From: Ariolimax columbianus
Taxonomy: Eukaryota > Mollusca > Gastropoda > Stylommatophora > Arionidae
Direction: 5' to 3'
DNA: 64,000 nt
Assembly (NCBI GenBank): GCA_036924085.1
Contig: JAVGWX010000013.1
Span: 43,842,675 to 43,906,674, forward strand
The stretch's first letter is position 1. The number at the start of each line of letters is the position of its first letter. The position numbers and the translations under genes were made by a program. Of this stretch, positions 1 to 10,800 are shown in pieces. A model generated the notes under the pieces. That model did no database searches and had not been told where the DNA came from. It saw only the letters and a list, made by a program, of their open reading frames with translations.

Positions 1-255
1 ATTCTTCTCTGTTTAAGAGACTGGAGACCAGTTTTTTTAGTCTTTCGACATAACTATATTTCTCAAACCCTATGATCACTTTTGTAGCTCTTCTTTGTAT
101 CCTTTCCAGCATGTTTGTATACACTCTATGATATGGATCCACACCTGAACACAAGTAATCTAATTTAAGTCTCACCAATGATTTATATAGCTTGACTATT
201 ACTGCCTTGCTCTTATGTGAAATGTTTCTTTTTATCATACCCAACATGACTTAGC
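1..255 (-). mobile_element. CR1-like LINE, reverse transcriptase C-terminal fragment
   Basis: Read on the minus strand, the segment gives pieces such as VIVKLYKSLVR, LERIQRRATK and KYSYVERLKKL. These are typical of the region after the RT catalytic core in CR1-type non-LTR elements. The same stretch recurs at 28794-29395, 25280-26265 and 46322-46990. It is out of frame in places and has no intact ORF, so it is a dead fragment cut by the window edge. Confidence 0.75.
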
Positions 256-950
256 ATTTTTCATTTTCACTGCCACCTGGACTTGCCCCCCGCTCCGACG
301 AGATGGCGTTTGATTTCAGAATTGGTAGCATGAAATTGACTTTGCATGTCAGTCAAAGATGAATATCAGCTGCTAAGTGGTCAAGCTCAGGGAATCTTAA
401 TTCCATTTGTCACGTTATATTTCTACGAAGCTGGATTTTTGGCGTGATAAAAAGAAAGTTTAGTTCAGTCGAAGAATCAACGTCATTGCACACGGTTTAA
501 CCCATAAGTGCTTTGTTATACTGCATATTTTTTTTAGAATCTCAGCACAATGCACGAACTTCGAGGATCCCGTAATAGAATGGATCGATTTTTAACAAAG
601 TTTTGAAAGGCAAGTATCGTGATAAAATCAGCGTGGAACACGACATGAAGCTAGATGTGTCTAGTTCGATTCAAAGATTTGTGGAAGATGTGCAGTGAAC
701 CAGAGGCGGACTTACCTGTAACACTAATCACGATTTATTTATTAAATAATACGATATGTACGTATTATAAATTTTATATAAATTGTTTGGGAATTTAAAA
801 TACGTGTTTAATTTATTTTCTAATTTAACCAACTTAACCCCTCCAACTGCCCTCTATAACTGTTAGGTCTACTCATTTCTTTCTTTTTCTGAACATACCC
901 ATCTTAATTTGTAAAACATGCATTTGATTCGTTTAAACACTTCATGATAC
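256..950. other. unassigned A/T-rich sequence
   Basis: No convincing coding segment, tandem repeat or recognised mobile element was seen here. Confidence 0.5.
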
Positions 951-954
951 TGAA

Positions 955-1577
955 GGGTAACTTTAAATATCTAGGAGTGGTAATAGACAGCAGGGGAGGA
1001 ATCAAAGAGGAGTTAACTGCACGAAGGGCGGCAGCAGGTAGACTTACATGCAATAAACAGAGGTTTCCTCAGTAGAAGAGAAATAAGTAGGAAAACAAAG
1101 ATGGATGTATACCGCTCGACCTATGTGCCTGTCCTGACGTATGGATGTGAGTCATGGGCAATGACTACAGCCCAAGAAAGGCAATTACAAACTTCCGAAA
1201 TGAGGTACCTAAGAAAGGCGGTTCAGGTGACGAAAAGGGACAAGATCCGTAACTAGACAATACGTAGCAATCTTGAAGTTCAACCCCTGCAGACACGAGT
1301 GGAGCAATCCCAACTACAGTGATTTGGCCATGTCTGTTGAATGGAAGAAGATCGGATACCAAAGCGGTCATGGGAGATCAAAAGTCAAGGACGCAGACCC
1401 CGAGGACATCCCAAAGTACGTTGAGAAGACAACATACGGCAGTCCCTAAATGATAGAGGGCTGGATTGGAAAGAGGCCAGGAAAAAGACGGCAGATAGAG
1501 CAGTGTGGCGTTCTCTTTGGCAAACCTCTACACCTCACGGTAGAAGAGGAGCGACTAAGTAAGTAAGTAAGTAATGA
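955..1577 (+). mobile_element. LINE 3' end, RT C-terminal remnant with (TAAG)n tail
   Basis: Plus-strand translation gives FKYLGVVIDSRGG, then YGCESWAMTTAQERQLQ and SEMRYLRKAVQVTKRDKI, then an FGHV-like block and RRPRGHPK. This is the usual order at the C-terminus of non-LTR retrotransposon polyproteins. Several stops and frame changes interrupt it. The element ends in a short TAAG repeat at about 1557-1575, which looks like a microsatellite tail left by target-primed insertion. Confidence 0.8.
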
Positions 1578-2040
1578 TACTGAAGGTAAAAAAACAGTGC
1601 TAAAATATGTCCTTAATTTTAAATAAAACACAGTATACCCTAGAAAAAAAGCACCGAGTATGTTTATATTCTAAATTTCGGAGGCAGTGGCAAAATTTTA
1701 GTACTGTAATAAGATGAGAACTACTGACAAATAAAACATAGCCGCTGACTGTGCTATTATTAATTTGTCCAGAATAAAAGTGCATTTCCAGGGAAAGACA
1801 AAGGTTCGAAACTCGTTGCAAAGAGGCACAACTCCAATAGTCCACTTAGTAAGATATTTCATAGCTTATGTACCTTGAATTGGTTTGCCATTAGAATATC
1901 AGAAATCCCAAACACCTAATAGAGTTAACTAGGATGTGCTGAAAGCAGGTCATCTGGTTAGTTCTTTACATAAGAAAATGTCTTCATTTTGGTAAAAGAT
2001 GCTGAAATGATTAATACACTACAACCATAAGAAAACACGG
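1578..2040. other. unassigned sequence
   Basis: Nothing recognised; A/T-rich. Confidence 0.5.
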
Positions 2041-2345
2041 CTACAAAAAGAGGGTCAGACAATAAAGAGAGCAGCTGACTCTTCTTTCCACATACTTTTG
2101 ATTCATTTTACTCCACCCAACAATCACACTCTTGCACAACATTGCACACGCGTCTTCAGGGTGAAGCCCTTCCATTGCATTTTGGATGGGCTGGCTTCTG
2201 AGAGTGCACAAATCTAGCATAGGTACAGACAGGTGCACACATGCATCCAAGCACTGGTTTATGCGTCTTAATATCGCTCGATTGACAACGGTCTGGGGTG
2301 GAATAGACGTGCCTCGGCCTGTAGAAACTAGTGAGGCAAACATGT
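2041..2345 (-). repeat. dispersed repeat family E, copy 1
   Basis: This block resembles the next one (2395-2665) and an opposite-strand copy at 53185-53425. Shared landmarks are a GGGTGA(A/G)GCCCTTCCATT(G/A)CA-like core, the 'aagca(c/t)tggttta' stretch, and the 'ctagtttctactag/ctagtttctacagg' end. No coding capacity or Pol III promoter boxes were recognised. Confidence 0.7.
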
Positions 2346-2394
2346 AAAATTTAAAAAATTTAAAATAAGAGAACAGTCCCTCTTCTCTCTCTCC

Positions 2395-2665
2395 TTACCT
2401 CACACTGTTTCAATTTACTCTGTCCAACATTCACACTCTTACAAAACTTTCATATGCACCTCAGGGTGAGGCCCTTCCATTACACTTTGGTTGGGTTGAT
2501 CTCTCTGAGATCGCCCTAACTAGGATAGGTACATACTAATGCACACAAGCATCTAAGCCCTGGTTAATATGTTCAGATATCACCTAAAAGGATATGGCTC
2601 GAGGTGGAAAACAGCATGCCTCTCCAAGTAGAATACAGATAGACAAACCTTTTACAAAAAAATAA
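2395..2665 (-). repeat. dispersed repeat family E, copy 2
   Basis: This is a diverged second copy in the same orientation as the one at 2041-2345, about 50 bp away. It ends in an A-rich run at 2656-2675, consistent with a head-to-tail pair or two insertions at one place. Confidence 0.65.
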
Positions 2666-3015
2666 AAAAGAGAAAATGCTGGACATTCTCATGACCTGTG
2701 ATGTCAGTAGTACACAATTATGAATCTTTCTTACTTCCTTCCCGAACTGCTATTTTTTAAATTACATTAGTAGAAAATGTTGATTCACTTTCATGAAATG
2801 ACGTTATATAAACTCTCCAGTATCTTTACTCCTTGTTGCCATCGAGGCCTTCTCCAATCATTGTTACAATACTCTCTAATCGTCTCATTAAATAATTATA
2901 GAAAAACTATCATGGCTGGCGTTTAATGTAAATCCCGATGTTCCCTGGTAGGAGGAGAGCGAGGATATGGCAGGGATGGGAGGGCGGAAGGAGAGACTTC
3001 AATGCTAGGAATACA
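2666..3015. other. unassigned sequence
   Basis: Nothing recognised. Confidence 0.4.
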
Positions 3016-3210
3016 AGGTTGTCTACCACTGTAGTTGCCAGTGTGTACAGACTAAGTGTTCATATAACAAATCCAGGCTTTACTGGAGTATTGTGGCAAA
3101 GTCCTTTTAGTCAGTGTGAGACTAGTGTTTATATCATTGGACCACTCGCTCAAAAAGATACCATTTCCAGGGAGGACTACAGGGAAGGCGAGATGAAGGT
3201 CATTGCCAGT
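3016..3210 (+). repeat. dispersed family F, diverged 3' part
   Basis: The segment TTTCCAGGGAGGACTACAGG followed by a 'gtcattgccagtatattttg' stretch aligns with the 3' part of the family F copies at 16950-17290 and 37608-37945. It runs directly into the 37-bp tandem array and appears to be the sequence from which that array grew. Confidence 0.55.
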
Positions 3211-5277
3211 ATATTTTGTCTTACCCTAATTAACATGTCTGATCAGTATGTTTTGTCTTACCCTATTTAACATGTCTGATCAGTATGTTTTGTCTTACCC
3301 TAATTAACATGTCTGATCAGTATGTTTTGCCTTACCCTAATTAACATGTCTGACCAGTATGTTTTGCCTGACCCTAATTAGCATGTCTGATCAGTATGTT
3401 TTGCCTTACCCTAAATAACATGTCTGATCAGTATGTTTTGCCTGACTATAATTAACATGTCTGATCAGTATGTTTTGCCTGACCCTAATTAACATATCTG
3501 ATCAGTATGTTTTGCCTGACAATAATTAACATGTCTGATCAGTATGTTTTGCCTGACCCTAACTAGCATGTCTGACCAGTATGTTTTGCCTGACCCTAAT
3601 TAACATGTCCGATCAGTATGTTTTGCCTGACTATAATTAACATGTCTGATCAGTATGTTTTGCATGACCCTAACTAACATGTCTGATCAGTATGTTTTGC
3701 CTGACCCTAATTAACATGTCTGATCAGTATGTTTTGCCCGACCCTAATTAACATGTCTGATCAGTATGTTTTGCCTGTCCCTGACTAACATGTCTGACCA
3801 GTATGTTTTGCATGACCCTAACTAACATGTCTGACCAGTATGTTTTGCCTGACCCTAACTAACATGTCTGACCAGTATGTTTTGCCTGACCCTAACTAAC
3901 ATGTCTGACCAGTATGTTTTGCCTGACCCTAACTAACATGTCTTCTTCTTCTTCTTCGTACGCAGTCAGACAGTAACCATTATCTTTTCGAAAAAAGCGG
4001 CGGTCATCCTGACGCTCTCGCCACTGCCATAGAGCTTGTCTTGCAGTTCCACTGGTAATGGCCACATCTGCTCTCTCTGATCCTCGTATGTCGGGCAGTT
4101 CTGCAGCAGATGTTCAGCGGTCATTTTACCAGTACCGCACGGTCATTCGTCGGTACACCCTATCTTCAATTTGTTGAATAGGTGGTACCTCAGTCTGTTG
4201 TGGCCAGTGCGAAGTCTGAAGACAACGACCTGCTCTCTTCGGTTCAACTGGTAATAGGCATCGTTTTTGGTGTAACCAGTATGTTCGGTTTCCCATTTGG
4301 TCATGTATCTGGTTTTGATAAGCCGTTTTGACTCTTCGTACGTCATACTGGTATCTGTTTGTGGTAGTCTTGCACCTTCTTTTGCCAGTCTGTCTGCCTC
4401 CTCGTTGCCTTGGATGTTGCAGTGTGACGGAACCCACTGTACCACTACCCTTTTTGGTGCGGACTGCTGGCACAGTTTGCAGAGTGCTGCTCTTAAGTCA
4501 TTAAGCTCAGTGTTTTTCTGGCTTTTTAGCGCTGTGAATACGGCGAGAGCATCTGTCAGCAGGACTATATGGCTCTCATTTTCACTGTGTGTCACCATTT
4601 CTTCCACTGCCGCCCTCAGTGCCTCTGCCTCCGCTCTGAAATTGCTTGTGTACTTACCAGTAGCGAATGACAGTGTTATTTTTCTGTCATTTGGTAGGTT
4701 CAGGAATGCTCCTGCCCCTCCGTTATGTGTAGTGTCTGTTACAGAACCGTCGGTGTATGCATGGGTCCAGTCCATGCTTGGGTAGCTTTTCGATATGATG
4801 CTTAGGGTAGTATCTCTCCTTTCTTTTTCAGTCTGGCAGTTTTTGTTTGTAACTAACATGTCTGACCAGTATGTTTTGCCTGACCCTAATTAACATGTCT
4901 GACCAGTATGTTTTGCCTTACCCTAATTAACATGTCTGATCAGTATGTTTTGCCTGACCCTAACTAACATGTCTGACCAGTATGTTTTGCCTTACCCTAA
5001 CTAACATGTCTGACCAGTATGTTTTGTCTTACCCTAACTAACATGTCTGACCAGTATGTTTTGTCTTACCCTAACTAACATGTCTGACCAGTATGTTTTG
5101 TCTTACCCTAACTAACATGTCTGACCAGTATGTTTTGTCTTACCCTAACTAACATGTCTGACCAGTATGTTTTGTCTTACCCTAACTAACATGTCTGACC
5201 AGTATGTTTTGTCTTACCCTAACTAACATGTCTGACCAGTATGTTTTGTCTTACCCTAACTAACATGTCTGACCAGA
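3205..5277. repeat. 37-bp minisatellite array, split by a LINE
   Basis: The 37-bp unit contains AACATGTCTGATCAGTATGT and a TTGCCTTACCCTAA-like half. It repeats from about 3205 to 3943 and again from 4850 to 5277, roughly 30 units in all. Unit variants are ordered: GATCAG types dominate on the left, and GACCAG with TTGTCTTACCC on the right. The gap is a LINE insertion at 3944-4849. Confidence 0.95.
3944..4849 (-). mobile_element. I/Jockey-type LINE, 5'-truncated copy (RNase H end)
   Basis: This copy keeps only the RNase H half. Minus-strand landmarks are THAYTDGSVT (first catalytic Asp), FRAEAEAL (Glu), LLTDALAVF (Asp) and GNEEADRLAK (Asp). It ends in a GAA repeat tail on its own strand (TTC at 3942-3956). 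A 14-bp target-site duplication, TAACTAACATGTCT, lies at 3930-3943 and 4850-4863 and is itself part of the 37-bp satellite unit. A premature stop (TGA) replaces the first Cys of the terminal C-x-C-x7-H-x4-C motif at about 4141. Confidence 0.95.
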
Positions 5278-5280
5278 CCG

Positions 5281-5394
5281 GGTTTGTCTTCCGCTCGCAT
5301 ACAAAGAGTAGACATACTCATTATGGACATTTAACAAACCCTCCCTAATCTTTCTCCCACACAGAACAAATACATTATTACAAAATTGTATTAA
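5281..5394. other. unassigned spacer
   Basis: Nothing recognised. Confidence 0.4.
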
Positions 5395-5520
5395 ATGGAG
5401 TGAAACGCGCTCGGTTTTCACAATCCCAACGCACCGGGTTTGATTCCGACCATGTCTAGTTTGGCAGACACTAATTGTTTTTCTCGGGCGATTGCTCTTC
5501 CACGTATGAAAAGTAATGGT
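5395..5520 (+). mobile_element. tRNA-derived SINE-like fragment (family SINE-C)
   Basis: A GGGTTTGATTCC B-box-like motif sits in a sequence that recurs in reverse at 51925-52030. Both copies share 'tttcacaatc(c/a)caacgcacc' and 'c(t/c)agtttggc(a/g)gaca'. A functional A box was not identified, so the tRNA origin is an inference from the B box. Confidence 0.5.
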
Positions 5521-5565
5521 AACCTACTGTACTGCTCACTTGCCAAGAAACTTATAACAGTCAAA

Positions 5566-5917
5566 TGGGATCAAGACGCTGAGCAGTGCATGAGCTGCAG
5601 CAGTCAGCGATCCATAGCCGACTACTAGCGTCAGGGCCAGCGATCCAGAGCTGCAAAGACCTTCTACACCTCCATGCGGTGATCCTGGATCAGGCTGCAG
5701 CAGAGCAGACTGGCTAAAGAGAAGAGATCGAAGAGGTAAGGCCAACCGGTTACTCAAAAAACGCCTGCTGGAGTCGGATGTGTCGGACCGAAAGGTGCAA
5801 ATATTGCAGTCAAGCTCTAAACTATGACACAACGCAATCCATTCTCTGGACTACATTCTGCTACTTAAAGCCCTTTCAAGGCTTGGTTGCAGGAGATAGA
5901 GAACGAACGAAGCCATA
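5566..5917 (+). mobile_element. non-autonomous element, family C (GAA-tailed type)
   Basis: This repeat of about 345 bp starts near GGGATCAAGACGCTGAGCAG and ends with GAGAACGAACGAAG. At least seven other copies or fragments lie at 26268, 37440, 38648, 38985, 41150, 45360 and 48268, on both strands. No ORF is conserved among them. The 3' end resembles the ACGAAGAAG end of the I-type LINE, which suggests mobilisation by that LINE. This copy lacks a long GAA run. Confidence 0.8.
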
Positions 5918-5982
5918 ACAGCCAAAAAGGTGGTGGTTGAAAGAAGCAACATTCTGTAAAGGACATGCTACTTACTTGTTCA

Positions 5983-6190
5983 TAAATTAACACATTTTTA
6001 GAATGCTTTGTTACTTGAAATAAACTGCCTATGTGTAATCTACCTCCCATAAATTAACACATTTTCAGAATGCTTTGTTACTTGAAATAAACTGCCTATG
6101 TGTAATCTACCTCCCATAAATTAACACATTTTCAGAATGCTTTGTTACTTGAAATAAACTGCCTATGTGTAATCTACCTCCCATAAATTA
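5983..6190. repeat. 67-bp tandem repeat, about 3 copies
   Basis: The unit includes CATAAATTAACACATTTTCA, then GAATGCTTTGTTACTTGAAA, then a 27-bp remainder. Copies begin near 5985, 6050 and 6115 and are almost identical. Confidence 0.9.
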
Positions 6191-6222
6191 TAAATTATCC
6201 ATATATAATGAACTATGAATTC

Positions 6223-8436
6223 TTCTTCTTCTTCTTCTTCTTCTTCTTCTTCGTACGCAGTCAGACAGTAACCATTATTTTTTCGAAAAAAGCGGCGATC
6301 ATCCTGAGGCTGTCGCCACTGCCATAGAGCCTGTCTTGCAGTTCCACTGGTGATGGCCACATCTGCTCTCTCTGATCCTCGTATGTCGGGCAGTTCTGCA
6401 GCAGATGTTCAGCGGTCATTTTACCGGTACCGCACGGGCATTCGTCGGTACCACCTATCTTCAATTTGTTGAATAGGTGGTACCTCAGTCTATTGTGGCC
6501 AGTGCGAAGTCTGAAGACAACGACCTGCTCTCTTCGGTTCAACTGGTAATAGGCATCGTTTTTGGTGTAACCAGTATGTTCGGTTTCCCATTTGGTCATG
6601 TATCTGGTTTTGATAAGCCGTTTTGACTCTTCGTACGTCATACTGGTATCTGTTTGTGGTAGTCTTGCACCTTCTTTTGCCAGTCTGTCTGCCTCCTCGT
6701 TGCCTTGGATGTTGCAGTGTGATGGGACCCACTGAACCACTACCCTTTTTGGTGCGGACTGCTGGCACAGTTTGCAGAGTGCTGCTCTTAAGTCATTAAG
6801 CTCAGTGTTTTTCTGGCTTTGTAGCGCTGTGACTACGGCGAGAGCATCTGTAATCAGGACTATATGGCTTTCATTTTCTTTATGTGTCACCATTTCTTCC
6901 ACTTCCGCCCTCAGTGCCTCTGCCTCTGCTCTGAAATTGCTTGTGTACTTACCAGTAGCGAATGACAGTGTTATTTTTCTGCCATTTGGTAGGTTCAGGA
7001 ATGCTCCTGCCCCTCCGTTCTGTGTAGTGTTTGTTACAGAACCGTCGGTGTATGCATGGGTCCAGTCCATGCTTGGGTAGTTTTCCGATATAAAGCTTAG
7101 GGTAGTATCTCTCCTTTCTTTTTCAGTCTGGCAGTTTATGTTTCCAATACCTGGTATATTTTCTACCACCTCTGGAAATATATCCTGCCTCCAGGTAGGT
7201 TTTCGTACAGTAGTGATGGGTTTTGGTGTTGTTAGTGCGTTTATGGGATCTTCGTGCATCTTTGCTTTTGCTATTTCTGCAAAGTTTCTCCGCTTTAGTT
7301 TCCTATTTCCGAAATTGTTTAGTCTCTGGTGCATTGGATGGTCGGTCAGTCTTCTGAGTTTCTCTGACTGCAGCTGGGCTCTGCAGTCTCTTCTATCTGT
7401 CATGGATTGCAGTTTTGTAATCTTTTCAAGTTCTACAATTGGCGTTGACTTCATGCCTCCTGTTATAACTCTCATGGCTTGGTTTTGAAGTTTGTTAACT
7501 TTATCGAAGTTCGCCTTTGCTGCTGTTGTCCATGCCGCAATGCCATACTCGAGAACTGGTCTCACTCTTCCAGTGTACAGTTTCTTTAGTATGCTTTCGT
7601 CTGCTCCCCAGCTTGTGCCAGCAAGTTTCCTCATAATTGCCATTCTTTCTCTGGCTCTCATTCGGTTTCTTTCGATCTGACTTTTCCATGTCATGCGCCG
7701 ATCAAATATGACTCCCAGATAGTTTGGGTTGTCGTTTGGCTGCAGGAATTTGCCATTTAAACTTAACTTGGTATTTTGGGGTTTGATGGAAAGCGAGAAT
7801 ATTGTGCATGTGGTTTTCTCCTTGTTTATTTTGACCAGCCATGAGTTCGCCCACTCTTCCAGCGATGTTAGGGCCTGCTGCATCCGATTTCTTGCTATGG
7901 TGAGATTCTTTTCAGAGGTCCACATAGCCAGATCGTCTGCAAACATTGAGCTATGGACTCTTCTTGGTATATTCTCTGTAATGTCGTTTATATACACCAG
8001 GAAGAGTGTGGGTGACAGTACTCCCCCTTGGGGTACTCCCTGCTCGAGTGTCACCTTTCTGCTCATCTGCCCTTGTACTTGGACTCTGGCCGTTCTGTTT
8101 TTGAGGTAGTGGTTGATCCACTTGTACATTTTCCCCACAGACATCACTTCTTCTTAGCTTGACTCTAAGTCCATCTTTCCAGACTTTGTCAAATGCCTTT
8201 TCCAGGTCCACCCAAACCGCTACTGTGTGTTTCTGTGCCTGGTAGGCATCTTCTATTTCCTGGGCTATGAGGATGACCTGGTCCTCAGTGGATCTGTGCT
8301 GTCTAAAGCCGGCTTGCTGTGGAATTAGTATTCGTTTTTCTTCCAGATGCCACATCAGTCTGGTGTTTATCATACGTTCCATCAGTTTGCCGACACAGCT
8401 CAGTAGGCTGATAGGCCTGTATCCCTTTGGATCTGT
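6223..8436 (-). mobile_element. I/Jockey-type LINE, longest copy, 5'-truncated, with 14-bp TSD
   Basis: This is a minus-strand insertion of 2.2 kb. The target-site duplication TGAACTATGAATTC is perfect, at 6209-6222 and 8437-8450. The 3' end carries a GAA tail of about ten units (TTC on the plus strand). The 5' end is truncated inside the RT domain, since no endonuclease or gag-like ORF is present. The perfect TSD and near-intact reading frame point to a recent insertion by target-primed reverse transcription. Confidence 0.97.
6261..8436 (-). pseudogene. LINE polyprotein fragment: reverse transcriptase plus RNase H
   Basis: The 628-codon frame (6261-8147) holds most of the RT: GVPQGGVLSPTLF, then the catalytic FADD in SSMFADDLAMW, then the thumb-like region with YLGVIFDRRMTWK and ARMAIMRKLAGTSWG-type text. 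RNase H follows, with THAYTDGSVT, FRAEAEAL, LITDALAVV and GNEEADRLAKEG supplying the D-E-D-D residues. A terminal C-x-C-x7-H-x4-C motif lies in CPCGTG...EHLLQNC. The N-terminal RT part (GFRQHRSTEDQ, WVDLEKAFDKVW) sits in another frame at 7951-8436. The two join across a one-base frameshift near 8138, in a short G run on the coding strand. RT with downstream RNase H suggests the I group; the clade call is an inference. Confidence 0.93.
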
Positions 8437-8450
8437 TGAACTATGAATTC

Positions 8451-8838
8451 ATTCCTTCCTCTATGATTCGCCAGCTATTATTTTTGTTGTCGGCTGTCCA
8501 CGATGAATGCTTTTTTTATCATAACGTAAGTTTCATTTCTGATTTTCATCTCATTTGGGTATCTCACCAGAATTGTAAATGTTTATTTACACTGTGTTTA
8601 ATCCTTTACAATAATTGTTCTATGCAGTCAACTAGACTAGCACCATCTACAGCCCAAATTGTCCATTGCAGTCAACTAGAGTAGCACCCCTTACAGTTTC
8701 AATGATTTATATGGAGTAAAATGTTGCATATCAACAATTTCTTGTTATTTTACTAAATTTGATTTAGCTGTATCTTTAAATTTAAAAATCATAAATTTAG
8801 TTTAAGTTACTTTTTTTCTGTTAACCGTGAAACACATA
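8451..8838. other. unassigned; short direct repeat
   Basis: No gene seen. GCAGTCAACTAGA(C/G)TAGCAC occurs twice, near 8622 and 8670, as a small direct repeat. Confidence 0.5.
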
Positions 8839-8841
8839 CAC

Positions 8842-9185
8842 CTACTGTTCTTAACTTGACTTAACTTCTTTATACTGGTTAACAAGACTCTACAGAGTCT
8901 GTATACAACCAGTTTCTGGGAGGGTTGTTTAACCGATGTGCGAGTCCATCTTAATAGACTCAAACAGTAGAGCTAAGTAGACCTGCAGCCAGTTAGGCGC
9001 CATCTATAGCTGCTCTTAACGAACCACACGGGCAAAGGTACAAATAACTTGGGTAGATTTTTAACTTGAATTTTGTCCGGGCCGCGGTCGTTAAATCTAC
9101 TAGTTTTGATTTCCAACTGCCAAGGAATTTTTCATGTGCTCTTGTCTTGAACTAACATTTTGTAAATTAGGTTGGACTGTAAAAA
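8842..9185 (-). mobile_element. SINE-B copy with CR1-type 3' tail, head missing
   Basis: Read on the minus strand, this holds the SINE-B body (a 'gcagttggaaatcaaaac' stretch, then a GTTAAAAATCTACCC stretch). It ends in a 3' part matching the CR1-like LINE tail: AGAAACTGGTTGTATACAGA, an AGACTCTGTAGAGTCTTG palindrome, then a TTAAGTCAAGTTAAG repeat. The tRNA-like head seen at 27420-27715 is absent, so the copy is 5'-truncated. Confidence 0.75.
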
Positions 9186-9485
9186 GTTAATGACAAATTA
9201 CATTGGTATTTTGAAGATAAAAAGACAGAAACGCTGATAGAAAAAAAACACATGTTTTGGTATATTACCATCTTTTTTTTATTAAATGCTCACGAAAATA
9301 GTTATTCAAACGTTGACCTGAAAATTGGTAGCACCTAAACAAATGAATATTCATCTAAAGCTGAAAAATGTATGCATTTCATGATGGCATACCTGGCTAC
9401 AGAAGCTAACTGGCTGATGAGCATATGCTTGTGGCATGGGTGAAAGTCAAGGTATGAGTCTCCGATCAGTCAAAATAATTTTGGT
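9186..9485. other. unassigned A/T-rich sequence
   Basis: Nothing recognised. Confidence 0.4.
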
Positions 9486-10800
9486 GACTAATGTACTAAA
9501 GTTACTGACAACTTTGCCGCAGTTTAGTAATGAGTGTGCAGTAATAAATTACAGAAAGATGTACTTCAGTATAGTAATGTATGTTCTATCACTCCTTACT
9601 GAATAATTGACTTATGTATGGTAACCAATATTATATCACTCATTGCCAACTAATTTACATCTGTATGGTAATGTATGTTCTATCACTCATTACCAAATAA
9701 TTTACTTATGTATAGTAATACATGTTTTATCACACATTACTGAATAATTTACTTCTTTTAAGTAATGTATGTTCTATCACTCATTACCGAATAATTAACT
9801 TCTGTATAGTAACCTTTGTTCAATCACACATTACTGAATAATGTAATGCAGTATAGTAACATGTGTTCTTTCACTTATTATCAAATAATTTATTGCAGTA
9901 TAGTAATGCATGTTCTATCACTCTTTACCCAAACAATTTATTGCAGTATGGTAACGAATATATTATCACACATTACCAAATTATTTAATGTAGTATAATA
10001 ATGTATCTTCTATCACACATTACCAAATAATTTACTGCAGTACAGTTACGTATGTTCTATCACACATTATCAAATCATTTACTAAACTACAGTAATGAAG
10101 CTTATCAACTAATGCACTGCAGTTTAGTACGGAGAACACTTTCAAACATTACTGAATTGTATACTGTGGTATTATAAATAATTAAGATTTAGAAGACTGT
10201 ACTGTAGTTTAGTTAAAAACTATACTATAAAATGTTTCAGAATAAAGTATTGTGCCTTGGTAATGAAGATAATGGAATAATGTACCGCAAATTTATATTG
10301 AAGATTACCTAATATTTTGTATTTTAGTTATAAAGATTACTGAATAATATACAAGTTAATCGTAAGTATGTACTGTGCTGCAATTTATTAGAGGAGACAT
10401 AATAAATTAGTATTGAATAGTGAAAATTACTAGAGAATTTACTACAGTTTAGTTATAATTGTTACCTAATAATGTGTGCCGTTTTACAATGCGCATTAGC
10501 AAGTAATGTAAGGCACTTTTTTTGGAATGACAAAACAACGGAGACATGGGATGGCACATTCTAATGACCAATCAGACGATTTTGCAGAATAACAGGAACA
10601 TTTTTGAATACCTGGCATCTCGGTCTGCCTGATTGAATACTAGGATTTCAGTGTTCAGAGAAGGTTTAGTAATGAAGATTGCAGCAGTTCAGTAATGAAG
10701 ATACTTGCATGGATTATCAAATAATACTGGCAGTTATAGTTTTGCAAACTATATGTTTAATAGGTTACTTAATAATGTTCTGCAACTCAGTAACAAATAC
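9486..10800. repeat. degenerate minisatellite, unit about 60 bp, A/T-rich
   Basis: Loose copies of 'agtaatgtatgttctatcac' plus '(t)cattaccaaataatttact' recur about every 60 bp from 9520 to 10110. Weaker traces (AGTAATGAAGAT) extend to about 10800. Divergence rises to the right, as in an old array. Confidence 0.85.

Noticed and set aside
3205..5277. CRISPR array
   Set aside because: Units are contiguous with no unique spacers and the window is eukaryotic; it is a minisatellite.
4297..8109. Plus-strand frames of 100-160 codons
   Set aside because: Antisense shadows of the I-type LINE frames.
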